Assembly: GCA_030531165.1 (NCBI GenBank)
Contig: JAUNOI010000005.1
Span: forward strand, 1 to 57,465
Direction: 5' to 3'
DNA from: Lachnospiraceae bacterium
Lineage (GTDB): Bacteria; Bacillota; Clostridia; Lachnospirales; Lachnospiraceae
Length of the DNA: 57,465 nt
Shown here: positions 16,706 to 25,589 of the stretch, piece by piece
How the letters are laid out: the number at the start of each line of letters is the position of its first letter
How positions within the stretch are numbered: the stretch's first letter is position 1
Made by a program: the position numbers and the translations under genes
The notes under the pieces: generated by a model
What the model was told of the DNA's origin: nothing
The model's database searches: none
What the model saw: the letters and a program-made list of their open reading frames with translations, nothing else

Positions 16706-17338
16706 ATGATAAAAGCAATGTTTGAACATTTAAAAGGGAGATCTCCTCATTATATTGATGAAGAGAAGATGAAACAGAGTGCTGTTATGATTGCGTTGGT
16801 CGAGAAGGACGGGGCTTATGAAGTCCTCTTTGAAGTGCGGTCGGGCAAACTGAAACATCAGCCGGGAGAAATCTGTCTGCCCGGAGGTGTTCGAGAACCC
16901 GGTGAGACGGCACAGGAAAATGCGGTACGGGAAACCGCAGAAGAACTGCTGGTTTCACCATCGCAGATCGAGGTGATCGCGCAGCTTGATTCCCTGCTCA
17001 ATATTGCAAATATCAAAATAGACGTATTTTTATGTAAATTGCATAACTATTCCATGACGTTTTCAAAAGAGGAAGTAGAAGAAGTATTTACGGTTCCGTT
17101 GGAATTCTTTTATCAGACGAAACCGGAAGTTTACCGAAATCAGGTAAAGACGATTCCGCCTGAAGATTTTCCGTTTGATAAAATTCCGGGAGGAAAAGAG
17201 TATCCGTGGAGAAATGCATATCGGGATATTTATTTCTACTATTATAAAGATAAGGTTATCTGGGGAATGACTGCGTATATATTACAATACTCTGTGTCCT
17301 TGTTGTTGAACGAAGAAAGGCAGTGCCCTGACAGATGA
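16706..17338 (+). CDS. Nudix hydrolase, CoA pyrophosphatase-like
   Basis: 210 residues from the ATG at 16706. AGGAGG sits 10 bases upstream; a GTG at 16685 would place the ribosome site inside the gene. The Nudix box lies at residues ~61-83 (GGVREPGET...RETAEELLV), preceded by the KLKHQPGEICLPG segment typical of the CoA-pyrophosphatase (NudL/PCD1) group, which cleaves CoA to 4'-phosphopantetheine and 3',5'-ADP. Stand-alone gene with its own terminator. Confidence 0.85.
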   Translation: MIKAMFEHLKGRSPHYIDEEKMKQSAVMIALVEKDGAYEVLFEVRSGKLKHQPGEICLPGGVREPGETAQENAVRETAEELLVSPSQIEVIAQLDSLLNIANIKIDVFLCKLHNYSMTFSKEEVEEVFTVPLEFFYQTKPEVYRNQVKTIPPEDFPFDKIPGGKEYPWRNAYRDIYFYYYKDKVIWGMTAYILQYSVSLLLNEERQCPDR

Positions 17339-17352
17339 CGGACACTGCTTTT
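17320..17352 (+). terminator. Intrinsic terminator after the Nudix gene
   Basis: GCAGTGcC / GaCACTGC stem around a ~13-base loop, followed by TTTT. The stem overlaps the Nudix stop codon region and may serve both convergent genes. Confidence 0.6.
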
Positions 17353-17368
17353 GCAGATTATAATGGCG

Positions 17369-19222
17369 TTATTGGATGATCTGAATTTGGTATTTTTCCA
17401 ACCAGTAATTGATCTGAAGCATATAGGCGAGCATCTGCGGACCTGCCATTAGCTGTCCGTACCATGGTTTCCCATAGTCGGAAGGACTGTTTAGGAAGGC
17501 ACGGACTTTTTTTGCATCGAGCAGCGTTCGAATCGGTGCGTTTGGTGAATCGAGAACTTCCTTTAGGCGGCTGCCGAGCATCTGTTCGTAAGACGGATCA
17601 TAGGTCTTTGGATACGGGCTTTTGCGGCGCCATAAGATTTCTTTTGGCAGAAGTCCTTCACCTGCATGGCGCAGCAGTCCTTTGACGATGCCGTCCGGGC
17701 ATTTCATCTGCCATGGGATATTAAATACATATTCGACAATCCGATGATCGGCGAGTGGGACTCTGGCTTCCAGGCCGTTGTACATGCTTGTGCGGTCCAT
17801 ACGGTCTAACAGCGTCACCATAAACCACCGCAAATTTAGATAGGCGATTTCCCGTCTGCGTTTTTCTTCCGGTGAATCTTCCGCAAGAACAGGGGTTTCG
17901 CGGATGGTTTTCTCATAAGCAGCATGGGCGTACTCTTCCATATTTAAGGAACGGATGAGTTCGTCGGATAGAAGCGTCTGTCTTGGTTCCATGTTCGCAG
18001 ACCATGGAAAAGCATCCGTCTGAAAGGCTTTTGGATTGTGAAACCATGGATAACCGCCGAAGATTTCATCGGCACATTCTCCGGTTAAAGTGACTTTATT
18101 ATAATCCGTGACTTTGGAGCAAAAGTATAGCATCGATGATTCCACATCCGCCATACACGGAAGATCTCTTGCATCGACTGCCTTGTAAAGACATTCGAGC
18201 TGTTCTCGATTCGTACATTCGAGAAAACGATGGTTCGTACCGCAGTGGACAATCATCTGCTCCACATAAGGTCGGTCCTGGCTGGGCTGGAAGGAATTCG
18301 ATTGAAAATATTTATCATTATTCTGAAAATCAAACGAAAACGTGTTCAGTACTTTTCCATGCTTTTTTAATTCTTTGGCACAGATTGCCGTGACGAGACT
18401 GCTGTCAACGCCGCCTGAAAGGAAAGTACTGATCGGAATATCGGACAGCATTTGCATCTTTACCGCATCCTCTACGAGCCATGCGGTTTTTTCGATCGTC
18501 TTCTCCATCGAATCTTCATGAGGACGGCTCTCTAATTTCCAGTAAGCTTCCGTTGTGTTGAAATTTTTGCAGAATGTCATGCAGTATCCGGGCAGCACTT
18601 CATAGATATTTTTAAAAACGCCTTTTCCGTAAGATTTCGCCGGACCGAGCGCGAAGATCTCACAAAGTCCGTCATGATCAAGCAGAGGTTTTACCCCTGG
18701 GTAGGCAAAGAGTCCCTTGATTTCCGAGGCGAAGACGAGAGTATTGCCCTGTAGCGTATAAAACAGCGGTTTTACGCCTAAGCGGTCGCGGAACAGATGA
18801 ATTTGTTCTGTAGAAGAATCCCATATTGCAATTGCAAAAATGCCATTTAATTGTTTCACATAATCCTTGCCATGCCTCATATATCCTTCTAAGATGACTT
18901 CCGTATCGCTAGTCGTCCGAAATACCGCTCCTTCGGCAATCAAATCCGCTTTGAGCTGATTCATATTATAAATTTCACCGTTAAAAACGATGGTACATTC
19001 CCTGTTGTCCTGTTGTTTGATCATCGGCTGCTGTCCTGTAACAAGGTCGATAATTTCGAGACGGACATGCGCCAGACCGCATCGTCGGTTCAGCCAGATG
19101 CCCTCGTCGTCCGGTCCCCGGCGTTTTTGTACGCGGTTCATGCGCTCAAGTACTTCCTGCCATTTTGGCTTTTCATTTAGATAGTCTGCATTCGGGTTAT
19201 AAAATCCGGCAATTCCACACAT
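17369..19222 (-). CDS. asnB: Asparagine synthetase, glutamine-hydrolysing
   Basis: 617 residues, usual length for the bacterial AsnB/YisO type. The N-terminal class II glutamine amidotransferase domain begins with the catalytic Cys2 (MCGIAGF). The C-terminal synthetase domain has the SGGVDSS pyrophosphate loop (~residue 266). It converts aspartate, glutamine and ATP to asparagine. Translation starts after GGGAGGATCC. Single gene, convergent with the Nudix gene. Confidence 0.93.
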   Translation of the reverse strand: MCGIAGFYNPNADYLNEKPKWQEVLERMNRVQKRRGPDDEGIWLNRRCGLAHVRLEIIDLVTGQQPMIKQQDNRECTIVFNGEIYNMNQLKADLIAEGAVFRTTSDTEVILEGYMRHGKDYVKQLNGIFAIAIWDSSTEQIHLFRDRLGVKPLFYTLQGNTLVFASEIKGLFAYPGVKPLLDHDGLCEIFALGPAKSYGKGVFKNIYEVLPGYCMTFCKNFNTTEAYWKLESRPHEDSMEKTIEKTAWLVEDAVKMQMLSDIPISTFLSGGVDSSLVTAICAKELKKHGKVLNTFSFDFQNNDKYFQSNSFQPSQDRPYVEQMIVHCGTNHRFLECTNREQLECLYKAVDARDLPCMADVESSMLYFCSKVTDYNKVTLTGECADEIFGGYPWFHNPKAFQTDAFPWSANMEPRQTLLSDELIRSLNMEEYAHAAYEKTIRETPVLAEDSPEEKRRREIAYLNLRWFMVTLLDRMDRTSMYNGLEARVPLADHRIVEYVFNIPWQMKCPDGIVKGLLRHAGEGLLPKEILWRRKSPYPKTYDPSYEQMLGSRLKEVLDSPNAPIRTLLDAKKVRAFLNSPSDYGKPWYGQLMAGPQMLAYMLQINYWLEKYQIQIIQ

Positions 19223-19294
19223 TTTGGATCCTCCCTTGCATCAATGTGATCATATTATTGTTGTCCTTTCTATCATATGAAGATCTTCGATATT

Positions 19295-19873
19295 TTAACA
19301 GATGACAGGCTGATACTGCCTGCCTTCTAATGCAGCTTCCAGGGACGGAATCAACAGATCCGTATGTGCGATCATCGAATTCGGCTTTGTCTTCGGATTA
19401 TCTTGCCCAAACGGAATAAAATAAATATTTTTGGCATTGAGCAGCAAACCGATATTTTTCATATTCATGCCAAGGGCATCGTTGGTTGAAATCGAGATCA
19501 GAAGAGGCTTGTTGTTTCGTAGATGGGCTTTTGCAGCCATTAGTGCAGGCGTATCGGTAATTCCATTTGCGAGTTTGGCAATTGTATTTCCGGTACATGG
19601 AAAAAGAATGAGGGCGTCAAGCAGATTGCCTGGTCCGATCGGTTCCGCTTCAGGAATTGAAAGTATCGGTTTTTTTCCGGTGATCTTTTTGGCTTGTTTG
19701 ATAAAATCATCGGACTTCCCAAAACGGCTGTCGATATTTGCTGCAGAATCGGAAAAGATTGTCTGCACGACCGCGCCAGTATCTGTTAATTTCTGAAGTT
19801 CTTCGAATAATTGATCAAAAGTGCAAAATGAGCCGGTAATGGCTACACCAATTTGTTTTCCTGTTAATGACAT
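19295..19873 (-). CDS. dpaB: Dipicolinate synthase subunit B (flavoprotein)
   Basis: 192 residues, the usual SpoVFB length. The flavoprotein-like fold starts IGVAITGSFCTFDQ; PCTGNTIAKLANGITDTP and a C-terminal IPFGQDNP follow. With subunit A it oxidises dihydrodipicolinate (made by DapA) to dipicolinic acid in the mother cell during sporulation. It starts three bases after the dpaA stop, and the ribosome site (AAGGAG) overlaps that stop. Its presence implies a spore former. Confidence 0.92.
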   Translation of the reverse strand: MSLTGKQIGVAITGSFCTFDQLFEELQKLTDTGAVVQTIFSDSAANIDSRFGKSDDFIKQAKKITGKKPILSIPEAEPIGPGNLLDALILFPCTGNTIAKLANGITDTPALMAAKAHLRNNKPLLISISTNDALGMNMKNIGLLLNAKNIYFIPFGQDNPKTKPNSMIAHTDLLIPSLEAALEGRQYQPVIC

Positions 19874-19876
19874 GAG

Positions 19877-20758
19877 TTACTCCTTTAAAATGCTTTTGAT
19901 CGTTTCCATTATCGCTTTTGCCGAGGAATAAGGGGCATATTTTCCCGGAAGTCCCGGACACAGGACGGCATGGGTTTGGAATTCATTTGCGGCATCATAG
20001 TCAATGCCACCGGGTGGGGACGCAATATCAATGATCGTTGTGGTTCGTTTCACACTTTTTAAAATATCTGCATCGATGATCGGAACAGGAACAGTATTGA
20101 AAATAAAGTCAAACTGTCCTGCGGCTTCCTTGAAATATGAAAAATTCCCCGTCGTTTCGGCAACTGTCGCTGCTTCGGCGAGTTCTAATTCCGGTTCTGC
20201 AATCACACAGACATGGCATAGCATGCCGGTTAAATACTGACAGATTGTTTTCCCACATTTTCCATAACCGATCACGGCACAGCTGCTTTTTCGCAGATTT
20301 ACCGGGCTTCGTGCGATTGCCTCGCAGACCGCTCCTTCGGCGGTTGCAATGGTGTTAAAGTAAGAAAGTCGCATATCCTGCATCAGATCGTGTACGACAG
20401 CACCTTTTTCAACAGCTTTAGCTTGAACATCGTTTGGAATGCATCCGGCGAAAAAGAATTGATCCGCATTTATATAGGAAAGAACAGCATTTACAGGCAG
20501 TTCTTCTTTTTGTGCAGTTTGATTGAGCAATGTCCCGTTTTTGCAAAGAGGAATCGGACAGACAATACAGGAGGCGTCGCAGGCTTCCGATAGAGAAGAA
20601 GCGGATGTGGCGGAACTTCTTGTTAGCAATGCATGCAAATCCGCTTCTTTGCAAAGCGCATAGTAGCAGACGCGGAAGTTGCAGTCCGCAAGTTCTTTTG
20701 CCAGATATGCCTGACGCATATCGCCGCCGATGATTGCGAAATCATAAGAATGATTCAT
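19877..20758 (-). CDS. dpaA: Dipicolinate synthase subunit A
   Basis: 293 residues. The N-terminal domain begins FAIIGGDMRQAYLAKEL (the GGDxRQ motif is typical of SpoVFA), followed by a Rossmann domain (VIGYGKCGKTICQYL at ~162-176) that binds NADP. It makes dipicolinate together with subunit B; the two genes form a compact operon. Expression would be expected under sigma-K; no specific promoter is asserted. Confidence 0.93.
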   Translation of the reverse strand: MNHSYDFAIIGGDMRQAYLAKELADCNFRVCYYALCKEADLHALLTRSSATSASSLSEACDASCIVCPIPLCKNGTLLNQTAQKEELPVNAVLSYINADQFFFAGCIPNDVQAKAVEKGAVVHDLMQDMRLSYFNTIATAEGAVCEAIARSPVNLRKSSCAVIGYGKCGKTICQYLTGMLCHVCVIAEPELELAEAATVAETTGNFSYFKEAAGQFDFIFNTVPVPIIDADILKSVKRTTTIIDIASPPGGIDYDAANEFQTHAVLCPGLPGKYAPYSSAKAIMETIKSILKE

Positions 20759-20874
20759 AAGAAAACTCCAAAAGCAAGTTTATTTTATCATATGCGGAGA
20801 GAGAAGTTCGTGTGCCATATTTTCCGGTGCTAACAGTTATAGATTGCCAATGAATGGGAAAAGCAGAAAAGTGG

Positions 20875-21066
20875 TTATCGGTATCTTTTTGCAATTTCAA
20901 AATAATCAGTTTTGCCATCGATATAATCTTTGTATACGATTAATGGATCTTTTCCATGGTACATTTGGCAGATGCCGCATATTTCGCAATTGCTTTTGCA
21001 GGCAAAACGCATTTTAATGTATTGTTCCCGTTCTTCTCTTGTGGAGGTGGTGATGTCTGGTATCAT
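20875..21066 (-). CDS. Small Cys-rich conserved-type protein
   Basis: 63 residues with four clustered cysteines (CKSNCEICGICQMYHGK at residues ~23-39), suggesting a zinc or Fe-S site, then a short helical tail (YKDYIDGKTDYFEIAKRYR). I do not recognise a named family, but the organisation looks like a small conserved clostridial protein. AAAGGACTGC precedes the start. It is the only gene between the dpaA operon and the blaR1 stop. Confidence 0.55.
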   Translation of the reverse strand: MIPDITTSTREEREQYIKMRFACKSNCEICGICQMYHGKDPLIVYKDYIDGKTDYFEIAKRYR

Positions 21067-21157
21067 AATGCAGTCCTTTCCAATGTTGTGTTGTCAAAAT
21101 CTTTTTATATTATTCCATCTGCTTTATCATGGTGGATTTACTTCAGTGTATGCAAAA

Positions 21158-22948
21158 CTAAAAAATATAGTTCAAAATATCCATCGTCATTTTCATTGCT
21201 GTACTGCCAGAGGCGGACTCGGAGTTTTTCAGATTAAGTGCAAAGCAGTAAGTGTCGGTGCCTTGCTCGAAAAATCCGATAAACCAGCCGTTTACATTTT
21301 TACCGTCAACCATTCCGGAACCGGTTTTTCCATAAAGTTTCCCGTTGTTCATATCCGTCAGATAGAGCGAATTTCGAATCATTTGAATATTTTCCTCTTG
21401 AAAAATCCATTTGTTGGTAAGCAGATCCGTGAGAAGCTCTGTCTGTTCGAATGGGGAGATTTTTAATGAGGATTCTGCCCAGTATTCCCCAATTCCTCCG
21501 GTCAGATCACAGTTTCCGTAAGATATTCTATGGTAATATTGCGATAGTTTTGAAATCCCTAATTTATGGTCGAGATTCTGAAAATACCAGTTTACGGAAT
21601 TTTTCATCGCGGAATCGAGAGTCTGATCTTGGTTCCATGCAGCAAATGGCTGATTTGTTCCATCCCATTTGATTGAAGAAGCATCGGCGGATATGATATG
21701 TTCTTCGAGAGCAAATAAGCCGCTATATATTTTAAATGTCGAATCAGGCGATATGCGTTTGGTACAAAGTTCCTCATTATATAGTCGGTATTCGTTGTTA
21801 GACATATCGTATAGGACAAAAGAACCGTCGATTCCGTGAAAAAACGGAGAAACGTCAATTGTTCTTATCGTTTTTCCGTTAAGAGTCACGGATGCATAAT
21901 CTGATGCAGCAGTATGCATCAGCAATGGACTCGAACAGCAGATGAGAATCAGAGAAAAAAGAAAGATTCCCGCGCTTACGATTCTTTGCGAAACCGTTGC
22001 ACGTTGATAAGCCGCAATTTCCCGAATTCTCTGCCGGATCGTATGGTTGCTTCCACCCATTGTGGAAAATGGAGCGGCAAATAAGTCTTTTTGCATCTGT
22101 CCCGCATATTTGAGCAATGCATGTCCGTAGTTGACCGAATTTTTACTGCCAATTACACGAAGGACGGAATGATCGCAGGCAATTTCACGGTCATTTCTGA
22201 ATTGTCGAAATCCATACCAGATGAATGGATTAAACCAATATAGGATTTGCCAGAAACAAGTAAGGTGATTCAAAATCATATCTTTTTGTTTATAATGCTG
22301 TAATTCATGCAGAAAAATAAAACGCAGTTCGTCTTTAGGCAGTAAAATATCCAAATCCTGAGGAATCATAATAATTGGATGCAATAATCCATAAGAAACA
22401 GGGTTTGAGATACTGCAGGAAGCATACAGTCGAATTCTTCGTCTGATCCGCAATTCATCAGCGCAGGAACGGAATTGTTTGTATAATTCCGGTTCGTTCT
22501 GTGAAGTAACCGAATAAGCCTGTCGTCGATAAATATGTACTTTCATAATGGAAAAAAGAAAATAACATGCAGTTAAAATCATGCCCGCTGTCCAGATAAT
22601 CCATAAGGTTTTGTAAAATGCGGAATGAGAAGAAGCGGCGGCAATATCATATTCCGTATGGAAAGTGTCCGCGACATTTATGGAAGCGGAGGCCGCCTTT
22701 GAAAGAGTGGAAATCGTCTGTGCAGAACTTTTTGGTATCAGGCTCCAAATCTGTCTCCACAATCCGGAAGGAGAAAAAATCTCATACGGCAAAAATGGCA
22801 AGAGCAGTGCAAATACGAAAATATACCATAGATCATATTGTACGTACGGTGTTAGATGTTTTTTCAATCCTTTTTTTATCAGGAAAAAGATGCCGAGTAA
22901 AAGGCTGATCATAATATTACAGAGTAAAAAATGTATCGGAAATCTCAT
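21158..22948 (-). CDS. blaR1: BlaR1-type sensor: M56 metalloprotease plus penicillin-binding domain
   Basis: 596 residues. Four predicted membrane segments surround an M56 zinc protease domain with HELQH at 214-218. After the last membrane helix (~325-345) an extracellular class D beta-lactamase-like sensor follows, with S403-T-F-K406, S451-V-N, YGN (477-479) and K541-T-G. In the bla/mec systems, acylation of the sensor Ser by a beta-lactam activates the protease, leading to loss of the BlaI repressor. The start overlaps the blaI stop by four bases (ATGA), so the two are one operon. All catalytic residues needed for sensing and proteolysis are visible. Confidence 0.9.
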   Translation of the reverse strand: MRFPIHFLLCNIMISLLLGIFFLIKKGLKKHLTPYVQYDLWYIFVFALLLPFLPYEIFSPSGLWRQIWSLIPKSSAQTISTLSKAASASINVADTFHTEYDIAAASSHSAFYKTLWIIWTAGMILTACYFLFSIMKVHIYRRQAYSVTSQNEPELYKQFRSCADELRIRRRIRLYASCSISNPVSYGLLHPIIMIPQDLDILLPKDELRFIFLHELQHYKQKDMILNHLTCFWQILYWFNPFIWYGFRQFRNDREIACDHSVLRVIGSKNSVNYGHALLKYAGQMQKDLFAAPFSTMGGSNHTIRQRIREIAAYQRATVSQRIVSAGIFLFSLILICCSSPLLMHTAASDYASVTLNGKTIRTIDVSPFFHGIDGSFVLYDMSNNEYRLYNEELCTKRISPDSTFKIYSGLFALEEHIISADASSIKWDGTNQPFAAWNQDQTLDSAMKNSVNWYFQNLDHKLGISKLSQYYHRISYGNCDLTGGIGEYWAESSLKISPFEQTELLTDLLTNKWIFQEENIQMIRNSLYLTDMNNGKLYGKTGSGMVDGKNVNGWFIGFFEQGTDTYCFALNLKNSESASGSTAMKMTMDILNYIF

Positions 22949-23334
22949 GGCGTGTCCTCGTTCTTTCTTTTTGAATCCAATATCCCGTACAATTCCTGGA
23001 AATCAGAATCGGACAGATCCGTCTGATCTAGCAGGGATGAAAGCATGGGTGCAACTTTGCCGTTATAAAACCGGTTTAAAAAATGATGATTTTCCTGATT
23101 CAGATATTTTTTCTTTGAAATCATCGGATAATAATAATACATCCTGCCGCGCTGTTCATAGGAGATAACATGCTTGGACGTCAGTCTTGATAACAGGGTA
23201 TGGATGGTCTTTTTATTCCAGCTGTGGCTCTGTTGGGCGAGATCACATACTTCATTTGTACTAAGTGGATATTCGTTCCAGAGAATCTTCATAATCTCAT
23301 ATTCCGCTTCTGAGATCTGTGGTAATTTTTCCAT
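22945..23334 (-). CDS. blaI: BlaI/MecI-family repressor
   Basis: 129 residues, standard length. Winged-helix N-terminal domain (EYEIMKILWNEYPLSTNEVCD, then KKTIHTLLSRLTSKHVI) and a C-terminal dimerisation helix region. It should repress its own operon and the divergent PBP gene by binding the two TTAC-type dyads at 23353-23364 and 23445-23456. Preceded by AAAGGAGAC. Confidence 0.9.
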   Translation of the reverse strand: MEKLPQISEAEYEIMKILWNEYPLSTNEVCDLAQQSHSWNKKTIHTLLSRLTSKHVISYEQRGRMYYYYPMISKKKYLNQENHHFLNRFYNGKVAPMLSSLLDQTDLSDSDFQELYGILDSKRKNEDTP

Positions 23335-23352
23335 TCGTAGTCTCCTTTAATC

Positions 23353-23398
23353 TTACTTTTGTAATAATTATTATAAATGAGAATCCAGAAATCGTCAA
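23353..23398 (-). promoter_or_regulatory. blaI-blaR1 promoter with BlaI operator
   Basis: Minus strand: TTGACG (23398-23393), 17-base spacer, TATAAT (23375-23370), then the operator TTACAAAAGTAA (23364-23353) directly downstream of the -10 box. One base departs from the TACAnnTGTA operator consensus. Binding there would block initiation. Confidence 0.75.
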
Positions 23399-23407
23399 CA
23401 AGAGACG

Positions 23408-23456
23408 TTGACAAGAGAAGAAAAGCGGTGCATAATATTAAATATTACAAATGTAA
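23408..23456 (+). promoter_or_regulatory. PBP promoter with BlaI operator
   Basis: TTGACA (23408-23413), 17-base spacer, CATAAT (23431-23436), then the perfect dyad TTACAAATGTAA (23445-23456) just after the -10 box. Its -35 box and that of the opposite promoter face each other (GTCAAC...GTTGAC), so the two transcription units are probably co-regulated. Confidence 0.8.
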
Positions 23457-23481
23457 GATATAGAAGGAAAAGGAGGAAGTT

Positions 23482-25572
23482 ATGGAAGGTGGAGGAAAAG
23501 AAAATAAACGGAGAATAGTCGTCTGTAGCTTGATTCTCGTTTTGATCGGGGTGTTGTGTTTCTTTTTCGTTGTGCGCTGGACGGGTAGAAAGAAGACGGA
23601 ATCTCTGTTAAGAGATTATATGGATGCTGTTTCTGAACAAAAATACGATGAAATGTACCACATGATCGATACAAAGAATTTGAAGAATATGACAAAAGAA
23701 GAGTTCAAGCAGAGAAATTCCAATATTTATGAGGGAATGGAAGCAGAGAATTTTAATCTTGAAATTGTGGAAAAGAAGAATGGGGGCAAGGTGATCCGAT
23801 ATCAATGTTCGTTTGATACGGTTGCCGGAAAAGTGAGTTTTGAACATGAAGCTCATTTTGTGCTTTGGAAAGACGGCTGGAAACTCGTCTGGGATGATGG
23901 CATGATTTATCCGAATTTAGGCGCGGAAGATAAAATAAGGATCAAAACAACCAAAGCAGAAAGAGGAAGAATTTTAGACCGCAGCGGACAAAGGCTTGCA
24001 GGAAGCGGTTGCGCTTCCTCAGTCGGAATTGTACCAGGTAAATTAAAGGATAAAGAAAAAGCGATTTCTCAAATTTCCCAACTGCTTGAGGTAAAAGAGA
24101 AAACGATTGAGGACAAATTATCAGCAAAATGGGTAAAAGAGGACTCATTTGTGCCGATCAAGACGATTCCGAAACTCACCGAAGCGGCTGTATCAGATCA
24201 GAGCCGGAACAGAGAGTTCAAGGAAGAACAGAAGCGGCAGAAAGAACTTCTGACAATTCCGGGTGTCATGATCTCCGATACACAAGTACGGGAATATCCA
24301 TTGGGTGAAGCGGCTTCTCATCTGATCGGTTATGTGCAAAAAGTAACGGCGGAGGATTTGGAAGAGCATAAGGGTGAAGATTATGATGTGAATAGTCAGA
24401 TTGGGAAAAGTGGAATCGAGAGTTTGTATGAAAAAGGGTTAAAAGGCACGGATGGGCATGAAATCTACATTCTGGATCAATCAGGAAAGAGAAAAGAGAC
24501 GATCGTTGAAAAGTCAGTCCAGAATGGCAAAGATATTCAGCTTACGATTGACAGTAACCTGCAAAGAGAGCTATATCGCCAATTCCAAAAGGATAAGAGC
24601 TGTTCTGTCGCAATGAACCCATATACGGGAGAAGTGCTGGCGATGATCAGCACGCCTTCCTTTGATAATAATGATTTTATTTTTGGCATGTCTGATCGTT
24701 TATGGAACAGTTTAAATAAGGATAAGAAAAAGCCATTATACAATCGATTTCGCCAGATTTGGTGTCCGGGTTCGACTTTTAAACCAATGACGTCTGCGAT
24801 TGGGCTGACGTATGGGGCAATTGATCCGCAGAAAGATTATGGAAGTGAAGGAACAAGCTGGCAAAAGGATGCATCATGGGGTGAGTACCGTGTGACAACG
24901 CTGCATACGTACCAACCAGTGAATTTGAAAAATGCTCTTATTTATTCGGACAACATTTATTTTGCAAAAGCAGCCTTGCGGATCGGCGCAGATGATTTCG
25001 TGAGGTCCCTCCAAAGTCTGGGATTTGATGAGGAAATTCCATTTGAAATCAAAATGAAAAATTCCCAATATTCCAATAACGGTACAATCGAATCAGAAAT
25101 ACAACTTGCGGACAGTGGCTACGGACAAGGACAGATATTGATCAACCCGCTGCATCTTGCATCGTTATATACTTTGTTCTGCAATCAGGGAAATGTGATA
25201 CAGCCGTCTTTAATATATCAGGAGGAGAAGGAGGCTTCTGTTTGGATCGAAGAGGCATTTTCAGATGAAATGACAGAAGAAGTTTTATCTGGACTAGACG
25301 CAGTTGTCAATGATCCTCATGGAACCGGATATGCGGCACATCGGACGGATATCCGTCTGGCAGGAAAGACCGGCACAGCGGAGATCAAAGCTTCCAAAAC
25401 GGATACAAGCGGTACGGAACTTGGCTGGTTTGCGGTATTTACGAAAGATAAGGCAGTCGAAACGCCGGTTTTACTTGTCAGTATGGTCGAAGATGTAAAA
25501 AATATCGGAGGCAGTGGTTACGTTGTCCGCAAAGATAAAGCGGTTTTGGATGCTTATTTAAAAATGAAATAG
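23482..25572 (+). CDS. MecA/PBP2a-like class B penicillin-binding protein
   Basis: 696 residues. Membrane anchor (residues ~11-32), MecA_N NTF2-like domain (~38-145), PBP dimerisation domain (~155-330) and transpeptidase domain. The active-site motifs are S431-T-F-K434, S489-D-N and K629-T-G. This domain order (anchor, NTF2-like, dimerisation, transpeptidase) is that of PBP2a-type low-affinity transpeptidases. The divergent blaI-blaR1 operon and paired operators suggest induction by beta-lactams. Whether it confers resistance cannot be read from sequence. Followed 17 bases later by an anchored protein of unknown function. Confidence 0.9.
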   Translation: MEGGGKENKRRIVVCSLILVLIGVLCFFFVVRWTGRKKTESLLRDYMDAVSEQKYDEMYHMIDTKNLKNMTKEEFKQRNSNIYEGMEAENFNLEIVEKKNGGKVIRYQCSFDTVAGKVSFEHEAHFVLWKDGWKLVWDDGMIYPNLGAEDKIRIKTTKAERGRILDRSGQRLAGSGCASSVGIVPGKLKDKEKAISQISQLLEVKEKTIEDKLSAKWVKEDSFVPIKTIPKLTEAAVSDQSRNREFKEEQKRQKELLTIPGVMISDTQVREYPLGEAASHLIGYVQKVTAEDLEEHKGEDYDVNSQIGKSGIESLYEKGLKGTDGHEIYILDQSGKRKETIVEKSVQNGKDIQLTIDSNLQRELYRQFQKDKSCSVAMNPYTGEVLAMISTPSFDNNDFIFGMSDRLWNSLNKDKKKPLYNRFRQIWCPGSTFKPMTSAIGLTYGAIDPQKDYGSEGTSWQKDASWGEYRVTTLHTYQPVNLKNALIYSDNIYFAKAALRIGADDFVRSLQSLGFDEEIPFEIKMKNSQYSNNGTIESEIQLADSGYGQGQILINPLHLASLYTLFCNQGNVIQPSLIYQEEKEASVWIEEAFSDEMTEEVLSGLDAVVNDPHGTGYAAHRTDIRLAGKTGTAEIKASKTDTSGTELGWFAVFTKDKAVETPVLLVSMVEDVKNIGGSGYVVRKDKAVLDAYLKMK

Positions 25573-25589
25573 AATGAGAGGATTGTAAA

